64,000 nt of DNA from Paramecium octaurelia (Eukaryota > Ciliophora > Oligohymenophorea > Peniculida > Parameciidae): positions 1-64,000 of the forward strand of contig CAJJDP010000107.1 of assembly GCA_905182995.1 (NCBI GenBank), written 5' to 3'. The notes beneath the pieces are model-generated. The model was not told the origin of the DNA. It did no database searches and saw nothing but the letters and a program-made list of their open reading frames with translations. Position 1 is the stretch's first letter. The number at the start of each line of letters is the position of its first letter. Below are positions 25,350 to 37,100 of this stretch, in pieces. The translations under genes and the position numbers were made by a program.

Positions 25350-25806
25350 ATTATATTTAAAATGAGATATTATTAATTTTATACATACAAATTAATAAAA
25401 TATGATTGGAATTCAGAATTTCCGAAATTAACAGAAGCCTATCTAATAATCATATAATTCTAAGAATTATTGACATTATTTTATAATTTATTTTGATGTA
25501 ACTAGCCCGCTTGTTTCTTCTTATATTTAAAAAATATAACAACAAACAAAAAGGCATAACAAAATATATCATTATTGTAATTAAATACATTTTGAAACAC
25601 ACTACTAAAAGATGTGTTTAATGTATGTTATTTCTGAAGAAAAACAAGAATTTTTAAATGAAAAATCTAAAAATAACCTAGTATTGATAAAATAATTATA
25701 TTAATAATTGTGAAAAAGCATTAACTTTTGTTAACAATTTACACGTAATTCTTGTGTTTTATTAATTAAATCATTTTATTAATAAATTAATTTAATAAAC
25801 TAAAGA
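25350..25806. other. divergent intergenic region
   Basis: Shared upstream region of the MFS gene (minus) and ALG7 (plus). AT-rich; no motif recognised. Confidence 0.5.
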
Positions 25807-26995
25807 ATGTTTGAAACAAGATTTATACCTGGTTTGGTTGTCGTAGTCTTGGCCTATGTGTTGAATGGGTTAAAGGGTGCATTGAATTAAGAATAATTCT
25901 TTGCCTTTCTAGGTTACATGGTCTTAAGTTTTTTTGCATACGTGTTATCATATTGGATGATTCCAAAGATTGCTTAATTAACCGAGAAGGCAGATATTTT
26001 CGGTTATGATATAAATAAGAAAGGTAATTTATGCATGAAATTTCATAGGCACGGAGGCTGGTACCATCAAAATCCCAGAATCACTAGGAATAGTTCCTGC
26101 CACAATTTATCTCATATTCAATATTTTGGGAATATTGTTTACTAGAGCATACATGCCTGATTTAATACTGTCTCATATATCTGGATTGTTAGCTATTACA
26201 TTTATAGTATTTTTGGGTTTTGCTGATGATGTGTTGGATTTGGCCTGGAGATATAAACTGTTGTTACCACCAATTGCAAGTTTGCCTGTGATTGTGGCCT
26301 ATACAGGAGGAACCTAAATAGTTTTACCTCAATTGATTAGACCATATCTTGGATAGTCAATTGATTTAGGACCAATTTATTATCTATATATGATAATGCT
26401 ATCAACTTTCTAATCGAACGCAATTAATATTTATGCAGGAGTTAATGGATTGGAAGTAGGATAATCTATAATAATTGCATTGTCAATTGCGGTTTATAAT
26501 ATCATTGAAATTTCAACATAACAATAACATTTGTTTAGTCTAATGATAATAGTACCCTACATTTCATCAGCATTAGCTTTGTACAACTATAATAGATTTC
26601 CATCTAAAGTATTTGTGGGAGACGTATTTTGCTATTGGTCAGGAATGACATTTGCAGTGGCAGCTGTTCTTGGTCATTTTTCAAAAACTTTGATGTTATT
26701 CTGCATTCCACAACTTATAAATTTCTTGTATTCACTTCCATAACTATTTGGAATAATTCCATGTCCAAGACATAGATTACCAAGGTAAAATATGGTTTAA
26801 TATATATGTAGATATGATCAGAAGACAGGTTTGTTATATGCAATCAAGACTAATTTGACTTTAATCAATTTGGTGCTGTTGATTAAGGGACCTACAAGTG
26901 AAAAGAATTTATGCAGAGTGTTATTGTCATTTTAAATACTATGTACGATAATCGGATTTGGTATAAGATATTTGGGGTCATAGATGTTCTTTTGA
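25807..26995 (+). CDS. ALG7: UDP-GlcNAc:dolichyl-phosphate GlcNAc-1-P transferase
   Basis: 378 residues after a 25-nt intron (after DINKK) and a 27-nt intron that splits CPRHRLPR from YDQKTG. It catalyses the first step of N-glycan assembly: GlcNAc-1-phosphate is moved from UDP-GlcNAc to dolichyl phosphate in the ER membrane. Hallmarks in order: KADIFGYDINKKG, FLGFADDVLDLAWRYK (catalytic Asp pair), SNAINIYAGVNGLEVGQS, FPSKVFVGDVFCYWSGM and CPRHRLPRYDQKTGLL. About ten hydrophobic segments fit the family, as does the length. An orthologue of ALG7/DPAGT1 with high confidence. The only substitution noticed is Val for Ile in the AGVNGLE motif. Confidence 0.96.
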
Positions 26996-27025
26996 TAAAT
27001 ATTTTATAAGTTCTAAATTATATAA

Positions 27026-27523
27026 ATGTTAGCCTCTTTTTAATAATAACCACTTGTCAGGAAAATGGTAAAATCGCAAGTTGAATTATCCATGCCACAA
27101 ACCAAAACCACTTCAGATTTGCTCTTTTAAAATTAAAGATCTTCATATCAACAATACAGAAAATAAACTTAGCAATCAGATGAAATTTCGGTTCAGAAAT
27201 TGTTTTTCAGAACTACCGAGCCTTCCATTTAAGAAACACCCAGTTCGCTGTATTTAACAAGGCAAAGAGAGGAGCCTTTCATTACAGCCACTACAAAATT
27301 TTAGGAATAGAAATACAAATAGAGAATTGATTTCTCAAATTCAGACCATAAGAATTCAATCATAGAATTGCCTAAATTCAGAATGGTTGCAAGTATGTAT
27401 GGTAGAAGCATCATGTCTACAGCCAAAATTAATAGAAGAATGGCCGAATCCTCTGATAGTGAGTTTTTTATGTAATCGCCAGGGTAAATTTATTATAAAA
27501 TATCAAGAGATTAAGATAAATGA
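27026..27523 (+). CDS. unknown basic, low-complexity protein
   Basis: ATG 27026 to TGA 27521-27523, 165 residues without introns. Rich in Gln, Ser, Lys and Arg (MLASFQQQPLVRKM; PSSLYLTRQREEPFI; RMVASMYGRSIMSTAKINRR). No hydrophobic segment, signal peptide or recognisable domain. It begins 30 bp after the ALG7 stop and ends 20 bp before the next ATG, all on the same strand. It could be a short regulatory or cytoskeletal protein. I considered joining it to the next gene by an intron, but no frame-keeping GT...AG pair was convincing. Confidence 0.65.
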
Positions 27524-27543
27524 TAATTTGTAATTAATTATTT

Positions 27544-29007
27544 ATGGAGGATGAACGATTCCTCTATTAATTTATGTATGTTCCAGATTTGACTTAACCT
27601 AAAGAAAGATTTGATGATTTTGTCAAGTGTTTGAGGAATGTGCAAAAGATTAATAGCAAAAGATTATTTTTTTATTTAAAAGATGGAACTCCCATTAACT
27701 CTCACCTAGACATTCCCCCCATTCACAAGACTCTAATTTATAGTCAGAATTCTGTATATAAACCTTATGAGAACCCACAATTAGATCTTTTAGAATCGTA
27801 ATGCAAAACTTATAACTTCCTCTAAATTAAAAAAAAGTAATATAAAAACAGTAATTCATAAGTAGAGGATATCATTAGAACTCTAAATGATGGGTAGGAT
27901 GCTTAATACAATTCCAAAGAATTGAAATCGCAGCTCAAAGGTCTTTCACTTAGAAAGTCAAGTTTAAAGAATTCTCTAGAAAAATTAGTAAAACCAACTC
28001 AACTTAACATAGACAATAACCTAACCTAATAAAAAACTGGGACTCATATTTAAATAGATAAAACCGAAACTTAGGAATAGAATAAAATGGAGTTGTTTGA
28101 TGACATGTTGTAACTGTATGAATAAGAACTGAAAAAAATCGATTTCAATTAAAATCAACCTGATGACATTAATTAGATTTAATTCGATAATGAAAATGAG
28201 GAGATGAGATTAAAAATCAAACAAGCTGCCTGTTTGTTAGAACCCTTACTAAATAAATTCTTGAATCAACCTTAAAAGAAGGAGGAAGTTGTTGAAGAAT
28301 AATTTCAATTAAATAATATGGAATAAAAAAAATAAGCAAAAACTCAATAAAATTTTGTACATAAGAATATTAAAAGGAGAATAAGCCATAAATTTAGTCT
28401 ACAGTAATTATTAAAAATCAATCGAGAATTATTTATTTAAAATATCCCTAAATTATTATCATCATCAACTTTTTCTCGATATGAATTACACAACACTTAT
28501 GTTCTCTATTGTGCTTTATAGTAAATTACATCGCAGAGATACAAATATTATAATATCAATGACGGAGTCGATTATTAAACTTACAGAAGAGGAATATTTT
28601 AGATATTCTTTCAAAATGAATTCCTGGCTCAATAGATATTTAATCGGATAGATTATAATTATAGTGGATTCCTTAATTGGGAAGAATTCCTAAGACTCAT
28701 GATGAGCATTAAAGCAAAAACAGTGGTTGAAAAAATTGATCTCTTCATTTCAATTTCTGATAGTGATGGTAATGGTAGACTATCTCACGATGAAATTTTT
28801 AAATTGGCCAAATTATGTCTATCTCATTATGTATAAGATAAGGGTGAGTTCTTGGACATATTGTGCGAATATTATACTAGGTTAATCTTTTAAATTGTCG
28901 ATAAAGATATCACAGACGAAATTCCCTTTGAAGAGATAAAGAAGGCGATATTAGACAATAAAGAAGACAGCGATCTCTTATTAATGTTTTGTGGAGCAGA
29001 TGTATGA
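27544..29007 (+). CDS. EF-hand calcium-binding protein
   Basis: ATG 27544 to TGA 29005-29007, 487 residues, no intron. The N-terminal 300 residues are hydrophilic and Gln/Lys-rich. The C-terminal third holds two EF-hand loops. DYNYSGFLNWEE and DSDGNGRLSHDE both have acidic or amide residues at positions 1, 3 and 5 and Glu at 12, so both should bind Ca2+. They are about 40 residues apart, as in a paired EF-hand; a helical segment follows. No kinase domain, membrane segment or lipid-attachment motif. A Ca2+-responsive adaptor is the natural reading; the specific family is not recognised. Confidence 0.85.
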
Positions 29008-29057
29008 AAGTTGTATGAATGATGTATATAAATGTTTTAAGTTACATCATTACAAAT

Positions 29058-29486
29058 TCAAGTTCGTCGATATTCGCTTTGAGTTGTCTTCAAATCATCT
29101 AATGTAAAGTAGTAATCATTGGCTCCAATTCTATTCAAGTATAATGCATGTATGAAATGGGAAAGCACAAATTTGGATTCATAATCACCTGCATAATTGA
29201 TGTTCTTGTGAGCCCTTGGTTAACTTCTATCGATTTTAACTAACTCTGATAAGCCATATCTGATCGATTGCTTAACTAACTTATATTGTATATTTTATAA
29301 TTCTGCAATTGGACTTATTAGTTTCTCTTAAACACATTATTACTACAGTAGTTTAACTTAACCAGATTATATAGAGTCTTAGTTTTTTGTGAGGGTCTTA
29401 AAAAATTTGGTTCTTTTAACTTGGTTCAATGATGACTTTGATATCATTGAAGCGATATTTCTTGAAATTACTCTAATTTTGTTCAT
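29058..29486 (-). CDS. small putative mitochondrial protein
   Basis: ATG 29486 to TGA 29058, 142 residues. The N terminus (MNKIRVISRNIASMISKSS) is rich in Arg/Ser with no acidic residue, as expected for a mitochondrial targeting peptide. The rest is a soluble mixed-charge protein ending NRIGANDYYFTLDDLKTTQ. No family recognised; a component of a mitochondrial complex is possible but not shown. The stop lies 50 bp from the stop of the convergent EF-hand gene. A small intron in the Gln-rich middle cannot be excluded. Confidence 0.6.
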
Positions 29487-29695
29487 AAATATAAATTATT
29501 TTTTAATTATTAATCAAAATATCTCTTTCCTTATATCAGGTTGTTATTTCTTACTTAAAGTGGTAGTAATATAATTAGGGTATCAGATCTAAGTTTATAT
29601 AAAGATATGAAAACAAAAAATAAATAATTACCTAAGTATTTGACAGTTATAAATATCTTTTTTGGATAAAATATATTTAATAATATTTTTATCGT

Positions 29696-32016
29696 ATGGG
29701 AATTTGTGCCAGCACTAAATAGATCTAAGTTCCTGCTCATGAACATGCTCCTGAGACAGAGTATAAACCTTTCGTTTTCGACACAACTATTCTTCCTGAA
29801 AAGCAACCAGAAGTTATATCAAATAAAACACACACTGTCGCTGATCGAATTGTGCCTTAGCATACTATTGTCAATTAAGCCAAAACAGAATATGATTTGG
29901 CTCTTGAAGAAATGTATTGATTTTGGATCATATTTAGGCACAATAAATCATTAGCAGTATTTGAGGATAGTAAGTTTCCACCTGTTCGAAGTAGCCTTTC
30001 ATCTGATCCCAATTTTAAGAAGGGAAAAGACATTGCATGGAAGAGACCAGAATAGTTTTTACAGTCTGGTCAAATCAAGTTGTTTGACGTATTAATCCAT
30101 ATAAAATCAATAGTCAATTGATCCAATGGACATCAAGTAAGGAGAACTTGGAGATTGCTATTTTTTAAGTTCCTTGTCTGCTTTGGCTGAAATCCCCTAA
30201 TAAATCTAGAAATTATTCAGAAATCAAGAGTATTAATAAAGCGGTAAGAGTATTATTTAAATCTTTAAGGCCTTTATGGTATTTATATGTGTAAGAATGG
30301 AGTTTTGCAGGAAATAGTTGTGGACGATCATATTCCTTGTAATCTGTAAGGAGGTCCGATATTTTCAAAAGCAAATGGAAACGAATTATGGGTGCTTCTG
30401 TTGGAAAAAGCTTATGCTAAATTATTTGGGTCTTATCATAAAATTGAATCAGGATTAGCAAGTTGTGCCTTAAAGGATTTAACTGGAGCTCCAAGCGAAT
30501 ATTTTATCAGAAAAGGGGAAACCTTAAAAGATGCTGATTTATGTTGGGAGTTCATGGAGAAAAATGACAAACAAAAATACATATTGACAGCATCCTCAGA
30601 AACTAATGAATAAGGTGTAGAATTAGACAATGGAGGTGGTATAGTATCATAGCATTGCTATGCAATTTTGGATGTGCAAAGAGTGACTGGAAGTGATGGA
30701 CAACCTGATAGAATCATTAAGATAAGAAATGTATTACATTTAGTATAAATTTGAATAGCCTTGGGGTAGAAAAGAATGGACAAAGGACTGGAGTGATAAT
30801 TCTGCAAAATGGACACCTGAATTAAGATAGAGATTATAAGTATAATAAAAGGATGATGGAATCTTTTGGATGAGTGTTAAAGATTTCATAACTGAATTTA
30901 GTTAGGTTTGTGTTTGCAAATTTAAACCAGATTATTTCTATACAGCCACAACGTTGTAAGTTAATGCTTAGGACACGATTACAACAAAAGTGATCTTGAT
31001 GAAGGTGTATTAGAAATCACATGCATTTATTTCTTTGACCTAATCGGATAAACGATTTTTCTAAAAAGGTCATTAATATTCACTAGCCAGATTGATAATT
31101 GGTGAATTAGACAAGAATACAAAAGAAGTTTTACATTATTCAGGTTGCGCATTTGATAATGAGAGGGATATCGTTGTTGAAAAGTTATTTGAACCTGGAT
31201 ATTATGCTTTATATATTGAAGTAGATTGGGCTTAAAATTATGATCGATATTTAGCCATTTCTTGTTACGGATCAAATTCAGTCTAATTTTCTGAGTTGCA
31301 ATTTCAATCTGGTCAAGAAAAATTGGCTATCAGTACAATCTTTGATGGATTTCTGAGAGCACATGAGAGAGACACTGACGAGGAAAAGGTTAAAGATATT
31401 GAACCGGGAATTAGAAGGATTTCTGGAGTCGTTGGTGGCTATCTTTATTATTGGTATCAAAATTAAACAACCAAAAAAACTCTTTAGGAACTTCTTCATT
31501 TGGATAAAATATAAAACTTAGAAATCTGTCCTCCTTATACGAACCCTGCTGATGTTCAAATACAATGCAAGCCTCTTTCTACTGTCATGGTCAAATATAG
31601 AGTTACTAAACAAGGTGGAGGTTCCTATGGATACGCATTGAAATGTTAAACACAAGTTGTCGAAGCCAAATCTGAATAAGATATCATTCAACAAGCTCTC
31701 CATAAGCCAGATTAAAAAGTTTAGAGAGCCATATAAGGATAAGTATAATATTTTACATAAAAAGAATATACAAGTCTTCTTTTATCTTGTTAAGTTCCCT
31801 GCTGGAGTTGCTTTCTTTTATGAAAATAAGGAATCTAAAACCTATTAAGAAACCATTACATTTGAAGTCACCAACCTGAAAGGAGTAGGCATAGATATTT
31901 CCAGAGATGTAGTCGTAGAAATTACTCCTGGGCAATCAAAACTTATCTAATTGCAATCCATCGATCCAAGCAAAGGATACTCATACAAATAATCGATTAT
32001 GTTTAAGTTAATATGA
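29696..32016 (+). CDS. calpain-family cysteine protease
   Basis: 731 residues after five introns (24, 25, 26, 28 and 22 nt), whose removal gives one frame. The calpain catalytic triad is intact: Cys in QGELGDCYFLSSLSALAE, His in HCYAILDVQRV and Asn in KIRNPWGRKEW. The family's DDHIPC, SKANGNELWVLLLEKAYAK and SYHKIESG motifs lie between them. After the protease core come about 350 residues with beta-rich sequence like C2-type calpain domains (PDYFYTATTL; YYALYIEVDWAQN); no EF-hand. The N terminus MGICAST resembles a myristoylation and palmitoylation site, suggesting membrane attachment. Substrate unknown. Start at 29696 is supported by MGxC and by 209 bp separating it from the divergent neighbour. 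Confidence 0.93.
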
Positions 32017-32534
32017 GAAATAATATTGCTTTCATGCAAATTATAAATATTAATTATTAATTCTTCAATTATAAATTGGTTATGCTCATTTTTATATAAA
32101 TGTAGAATTATACATATTTGAACATGTAATCGTTATATTAAATTATTGTTTCTTTATTTTGATTGTATAAAAGCTTTATTGTATTATTATAGGATTATTT
32201 ATTAAATAACTATGTGTAAGTAGATTCATAAAAGAAATTTACATTAAAGAGAGATAACTTGAATTAATTAGCTGTTAATCATCATCTTAATAATGGATGC
32301 CATTCAATCTTTCATTAAAATACAAAATTTAAACAAAAAAAAATATTAATAAACTTAATACTTTGATAAATATTAAAATTTAAAATATTATGTAATATAA
32401 ATGTGAAAAATAATTTTTTCATCTTAATTTTAATAATAATTATTAAATAAATACGTCTTTATTAAATCGAAATCGTAATAATTTACTTTAAAATAAGAAA
32501 ACTCTTTCTTTGCATAGTGATAAATTATTAAATT
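32017..32534. other. intergenic AT-rich spacer
   Basis: Downstream of calpain, upstream of the acyltransferase; nothing recognised on either strand. Confidence 0.5.
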
Positions 32535-33477
32535 ATGGCTAAACCTTTAAATGCAGTTTTGGGCACATTCTTCTTTTAATTCTGGATCATATTTATGGGA
32601 TTAGCAGGCTACATGCTATACAGATTGATTGTTTATAGAGAATCTTGGAATATTGCCCTTTTTGTTGTGACTATGATTTTGCAATTGAGGTACGTAAAAT
32701 CAGAAGCGTTCATAAAATTTTAACTATGGTTTAATATCATGGAATGGTTTGACAAGAGAGAAATAGTGGAAATGGAGAAACCTAAGAAAAACAATTCAAT
32801 GGTAAAAGATGGTAATAATTTAGTTTTGCTTTCATCCACACGGCATATACAGCATGGGAATGGTTCATAATTTGTATACAAAGAATACCTTCTTTGAAAA
32901 TTTGGTTGTATTGAGTTCACGATTCGCATTATCGATACCATTTTCTGGACTCCTCTTAACACTATTTGGATTGGAAGGAGTGCATCCAGAGAACCTAACT
33001 AAGTTGTTGAAGAAGGGATCAAATGTAGGTATAATGGTGGGAGGATTTGAGGAGGCTACACTCACGAAGTATGGAGAGAACAGGGTTTACATAAAGGAGA
33101 GAAAGGGTTTCGTAAAGTATGCTTTGAGATACGGGACTACAATCTATCCTGTGTTTACATTTGGTGAAAACAATATGTTTTATACTTTCAATGGGTTTTA
33201 ATCATTGAGACTTTGGCTTAATAAATTTAAGTTGATAGGAACCATCTATTGGAGTAGATTCTTCACAGTGCCTGTATTAGAATATAATTAAGTTATATAG
33301 GAACCTCACATTGAGATGATAACGGTTTGTGGTAAAGGAATAGAATTGCCAAAAATTGAGAATCCATCAAAAGAGGATGTGGATAAATATCACCAAATTT
33401 ATATCCAGGGATTGAAGGAGTTATATGATACTTATGCTCCAAAATATGCACCAAAAGTACCGTTATAGATTTATTGA
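32535..33477 (+). CDS. DGAT2-family acyltransferase
   Basis: 306 residues, one 22-nt intron at 32802-32823. Two N-terminal hydrophobic segments (FWIIFMGLAGYMLYRLIV; IALFVVTMILQL) form the ER hairpin of the family. Then come FCFHPHGIYSMGM with the HPHG catalytic motif, GIMVGGFEEATL, KERKGFVKYALRYGTTIYPVFTFGENNMF (quoted as adjoining RKGFVKYA and FGENNMF blocks) and the C-terminal glycerol-ester lobe. The enzyme esterifies diacylglycerol or a related alcohol with acyl-CoA to make storage lipid. Whether it prefers diacylglycerol, monoacylglycerol or wax alcohol cannot be decided by eye. Length and motif order are normal for DGAT2. Confidence 0.93.
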
Positions 33478-33539
33478 AATGATATTGTTTATGTTTATGA
33501 TAAGTTGATTTAATTTGATTTAATCTATTTATTATTAAA

Positions 33540-34163
33540 ATGAGTTTAGGGAAGTTAAAATTGAAAGGTCAGTTTGGGGAGAAACAATAAAGAAATGAAT
33601 AGAAGATAAGAAACAAGGTAGAAAGAGAGGAACTTGAATAAGATGAATAACTATTCTTGGAGAAGATTTAAGAAAAGGGACCAGCGAAGAGAGTAGTGAT
33701 CGAGAAACCATTATAAGATGGATTAGGAATGATATTTACATCAGGGACATCTGTTCATGGTTAGGACACTTAATTCTTAAAATAATTGGAAGCAGGAGAC
33801 TTCCTAGTGGTTCTTAATGAATAAACATTGGAAATGGAATCTAGAGAGATTTTGACCATGTTGAATCAAAAATCCCTATTAATAAGAGAACCATTTGGTT
33901 AAGACATTCCAGTGTTCAAACCATATCAATTTAGAAAGAAACCAACAGTTGAGGAAATGAAAAGTTTAGAGGATCGACTAGAGGAAAAGTTCGCTGGAGT
34001 GGCTAAAAAAATACAAAAATAAAAATAAACACTTGAGATGCGTTAAAAGAGTGGAATGTGGAGTTATAAGACTGATAAAGTAGTTGTTGATGGGGGATTG
34101 AGTAGAGAGGAACTAGTTTTAATGAGAGCAAAATAGAGTAGAGATAGACATTGTTGGCACTGA
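33540..34163 (+). CDS. conserved-looking protein of unknown function
   Basis: ATG 33540 to TGA 34161-34163, 207 residues, no intron. A charged helical N terminus (about 60 residues) leads to a compact region beginning GMIFTSGTSVHGQDTQFLKQ and continuing GDFLVVLNEQTLEMESREI, which looks like a small beta-barrel. A basic C-terminal helix follows, and the end is RSGMWSYKT-like text (KSGMWSYKTDK) then RDRHCWH. No membrane segment. The balanced composition suggests a real, constrained gene, but I cannot name the family. It ends 30 bp from the convergent cyclase stop. Confidence 0.75.
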
Positions 34164-34193
34164 TAATTATAGAATAAATATTTAATTAATTTC

Positions 34194-37100
34194 TCATTTC
34201 CTATCGTAATCTAGCTAATCCATTTCTTTAACTAATTATAGGTTTTTAACGTCTTCAAAGTCATCGTTGCTATCATTTCTGACTGGTTCAATGAAGTAAC
34301 CTTTAGTTTTGCGATTAATCCATTTAAATTCAACTTCTTTGTTGAAAGTATATAGAAATTGATCAGGGAAACTTTGTTCAAGTAATTGCTTAGTTTCTTC
34401 TGATACTTGGACTTTGCCACGTTCTCCATTGGATTCCATCTTGTTCGAAATCATTACATCTGCTCCATAAACATCATATCGCACTATTTCAGTACCCAAA
34501 ATTCCTCCAATCACACGACCCTATAGAATTAAAACAATAGTTTACTGTGTGAATTCCAATTCTCATATCCAATCCATCAAACCCTATGATGGCTCTCACT
34601 TATCTAATAGTTTCTATCATTTGGAATCCCAATTCGACAACATTTCTGGCTTCCTACGCTGGGTTTCTTTGTGTTACATCAACTATACCAAAGGCAACAT
34701 AACAATCTCCAATTGTATACAATTTATATGCATTCTAAGTTAAGCACTTCTTATCAAATTCAGTGAATAGATTCCTAAGCATATTGACTACTTGTTCAGG
34801 TTCAACTTTGCTGGAATATTCAGTAAATCCAGCGATGTCTGCGAATAATAATGTGGCATCTTCGAATTAATCAACCAACACCATTCTTTAATTTGTATTT
34901 GATAGGAACTATTTCAGTATATGAGAAGGTAGTAGATACTTCACCAAATTTTAAGTTTGCAGTTTCTTAGTTTCTAGAGATCTTTTGTTGTTAAATGTAC
35001 CTAGATCCTAGAAGAATAAATGGTATTGAATGATGAAGGTCATGCAACTTTAAAACACAGTGTAATAAGCTACGGATAAATCTTTGTATTTAATTAAGAC
35101 TATCAACAATTGAGCCACAAAAAAACAGAAATTAAAGCAAATTTTGAATTTTATTGAGATATTTGGTATTGAAGAGAAGAAGCATATTAGTAGGATTCCT
35201 TCTGCTGCTTATAATTCAACCGATTTTTTAGTTAGGATAATGAATTCCAATATTATGCTGATCAACAATGCAATATAAGTAGTCAAGAAATATTCATACT
35301 TATAAAAGCGATGTTTCAATTTCTTATTTTGCAGTATTGCTAATACCAACAAAAGAGTGGAGACAATAAATCGTATCACAAAGACAGCCATCCAATTAGG
35401 TTCATTTTACATAAAGAGTAGAGATAAGGTCTTGGAGACATATTAAATAAAGTGCAATAATAGGATTAAGACTATGTTAATACCTTCCTTTTATTCCATA
35501 AATTCTTTACCCAATTCCTTTTAGCTATCTTTGAAATCGAGGTAGAATTTTGATTTCTCTAACTAAAGTGCTTCACTAACAAATTGCTCGTCCTCATCAA
35601 ATTGTATTTTCTCAATTTCAATTTCATAATCTGGTGACTCATCAATCATTTCAATGTATAAATCTCTTCTGAGTTTTTAGGATAGATCATGGAGTAGATT
35701 TGTTTGATTTTTTTCATGAAATGACTCTTCTCTGAAATTGTTGTTTGAATGGGCACTTTCTTCAGCCTAATAAACAACAATCGGAGGAAGATTCCTATTA
35801 CTCGTTTATTGGATCGCATTCTAACTGCCTGAATGTTGTAATTGCAGAGCTAAGGCTGATCTGTTGTCTTGTTGTTTCATAATTAAAGTAGGACCTCGTT
35901 GCCCTCTTTTTCGAATAGGAACCAAATCCTTTTACAATGAATCCTTCAAAAATATTTGACTATTAGAATTATTTTCTTAAGATAATTATTTCTCAATTCT
36001 CTGACTGGAATTACTAGTCAACATATCAAATTATTTCGATTGTTAAGGTACCTTTAATTAACGATGTTCAGTCTTTGGAGTAACAGGATCTAATCTGTTC
36101 ATTGTTTATTGATCCTATTAACTTGAATCGAATTTAGGGATCAATCCCTTCTTTTTCCTTTCTTTCTTATCTGTATTTCTCTTAATCTGAGTGATGATTT
36201 GCCACGTAATCAATTCTCCTTTGCCCTTAGCGTTGACTTTCCTCTAATTAAATTACAAATCTGGCATATTCAATTCCATGTAGGCTTCATTGGATATGGT
36301 GACTTCTCCATCTTGCCCAGTAGAACACACTCTGCTGGTTGTATTAACTGTGTCCCCAATTAATGAGAACTGAGGTTTGTGATGTCCAATAACTCCAGCA
36401 ATCACTCTGCCATAATGAATGCCAATTTTTATTCTTACATTGCCAGTCTATCCAAACTTGAATTTCTTGGAATACTCCATCATCTCAAGGGATAATTAAA
36501 CTGCCTTCGAATATATGATAATGAATTTACTCTTTTCACAGCACTTTGATTGATGAACTTTGTGCCTTGATCCACTGCTCTCAATCCTCCAGCTGCCATA
36601 TAGGTCTTCCCCACAGTCTCGATCTTTTGCATCCCATTTGAAACACACAACGCATCAAATCCTCTGAATAGACTATCCAATAGATTAACAATGTTCTCCT
36701 TCTCAACTGCAATCAAATCATCAAATCCACATATGTCACAGAACAAAATTGAGACTTCTCCTTGATTCTCCTGTATTTCATACATTCCCTCTTAAAATAT
36801 CATATTATTATCTTACTTGCATTGATCCTATCTCGAATGAATTTGGGCAACAGAATGGACAGAACATTGGTCATTTGCGTGGTCTCCTAATTGAGTGTTG
36901 CAGTCAACATGAAATCCTACTTCTCCAGCATATTCAATTTGTATTGCAAGGATATGAATAGTATAAGAGTTATCAACACTATCAAATTGCCGTTGATTAT
37001 CTGATAGTAATCCTCACCAACCAAGTATTTTCGAAAGAACCCTACAATGGACAAGGTGGCTATTATAAAATTAATCAATGGGATGTGCAATTTCGAAAAG

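Noticed and set aside
27026-29007. Fusion of the 165-residue protein with the EF-hand protein
   Set aside because: TGA at 27521 separates them and no convincing intron bridges the 20-bp gap; the EF-hand frame has its own ATG.
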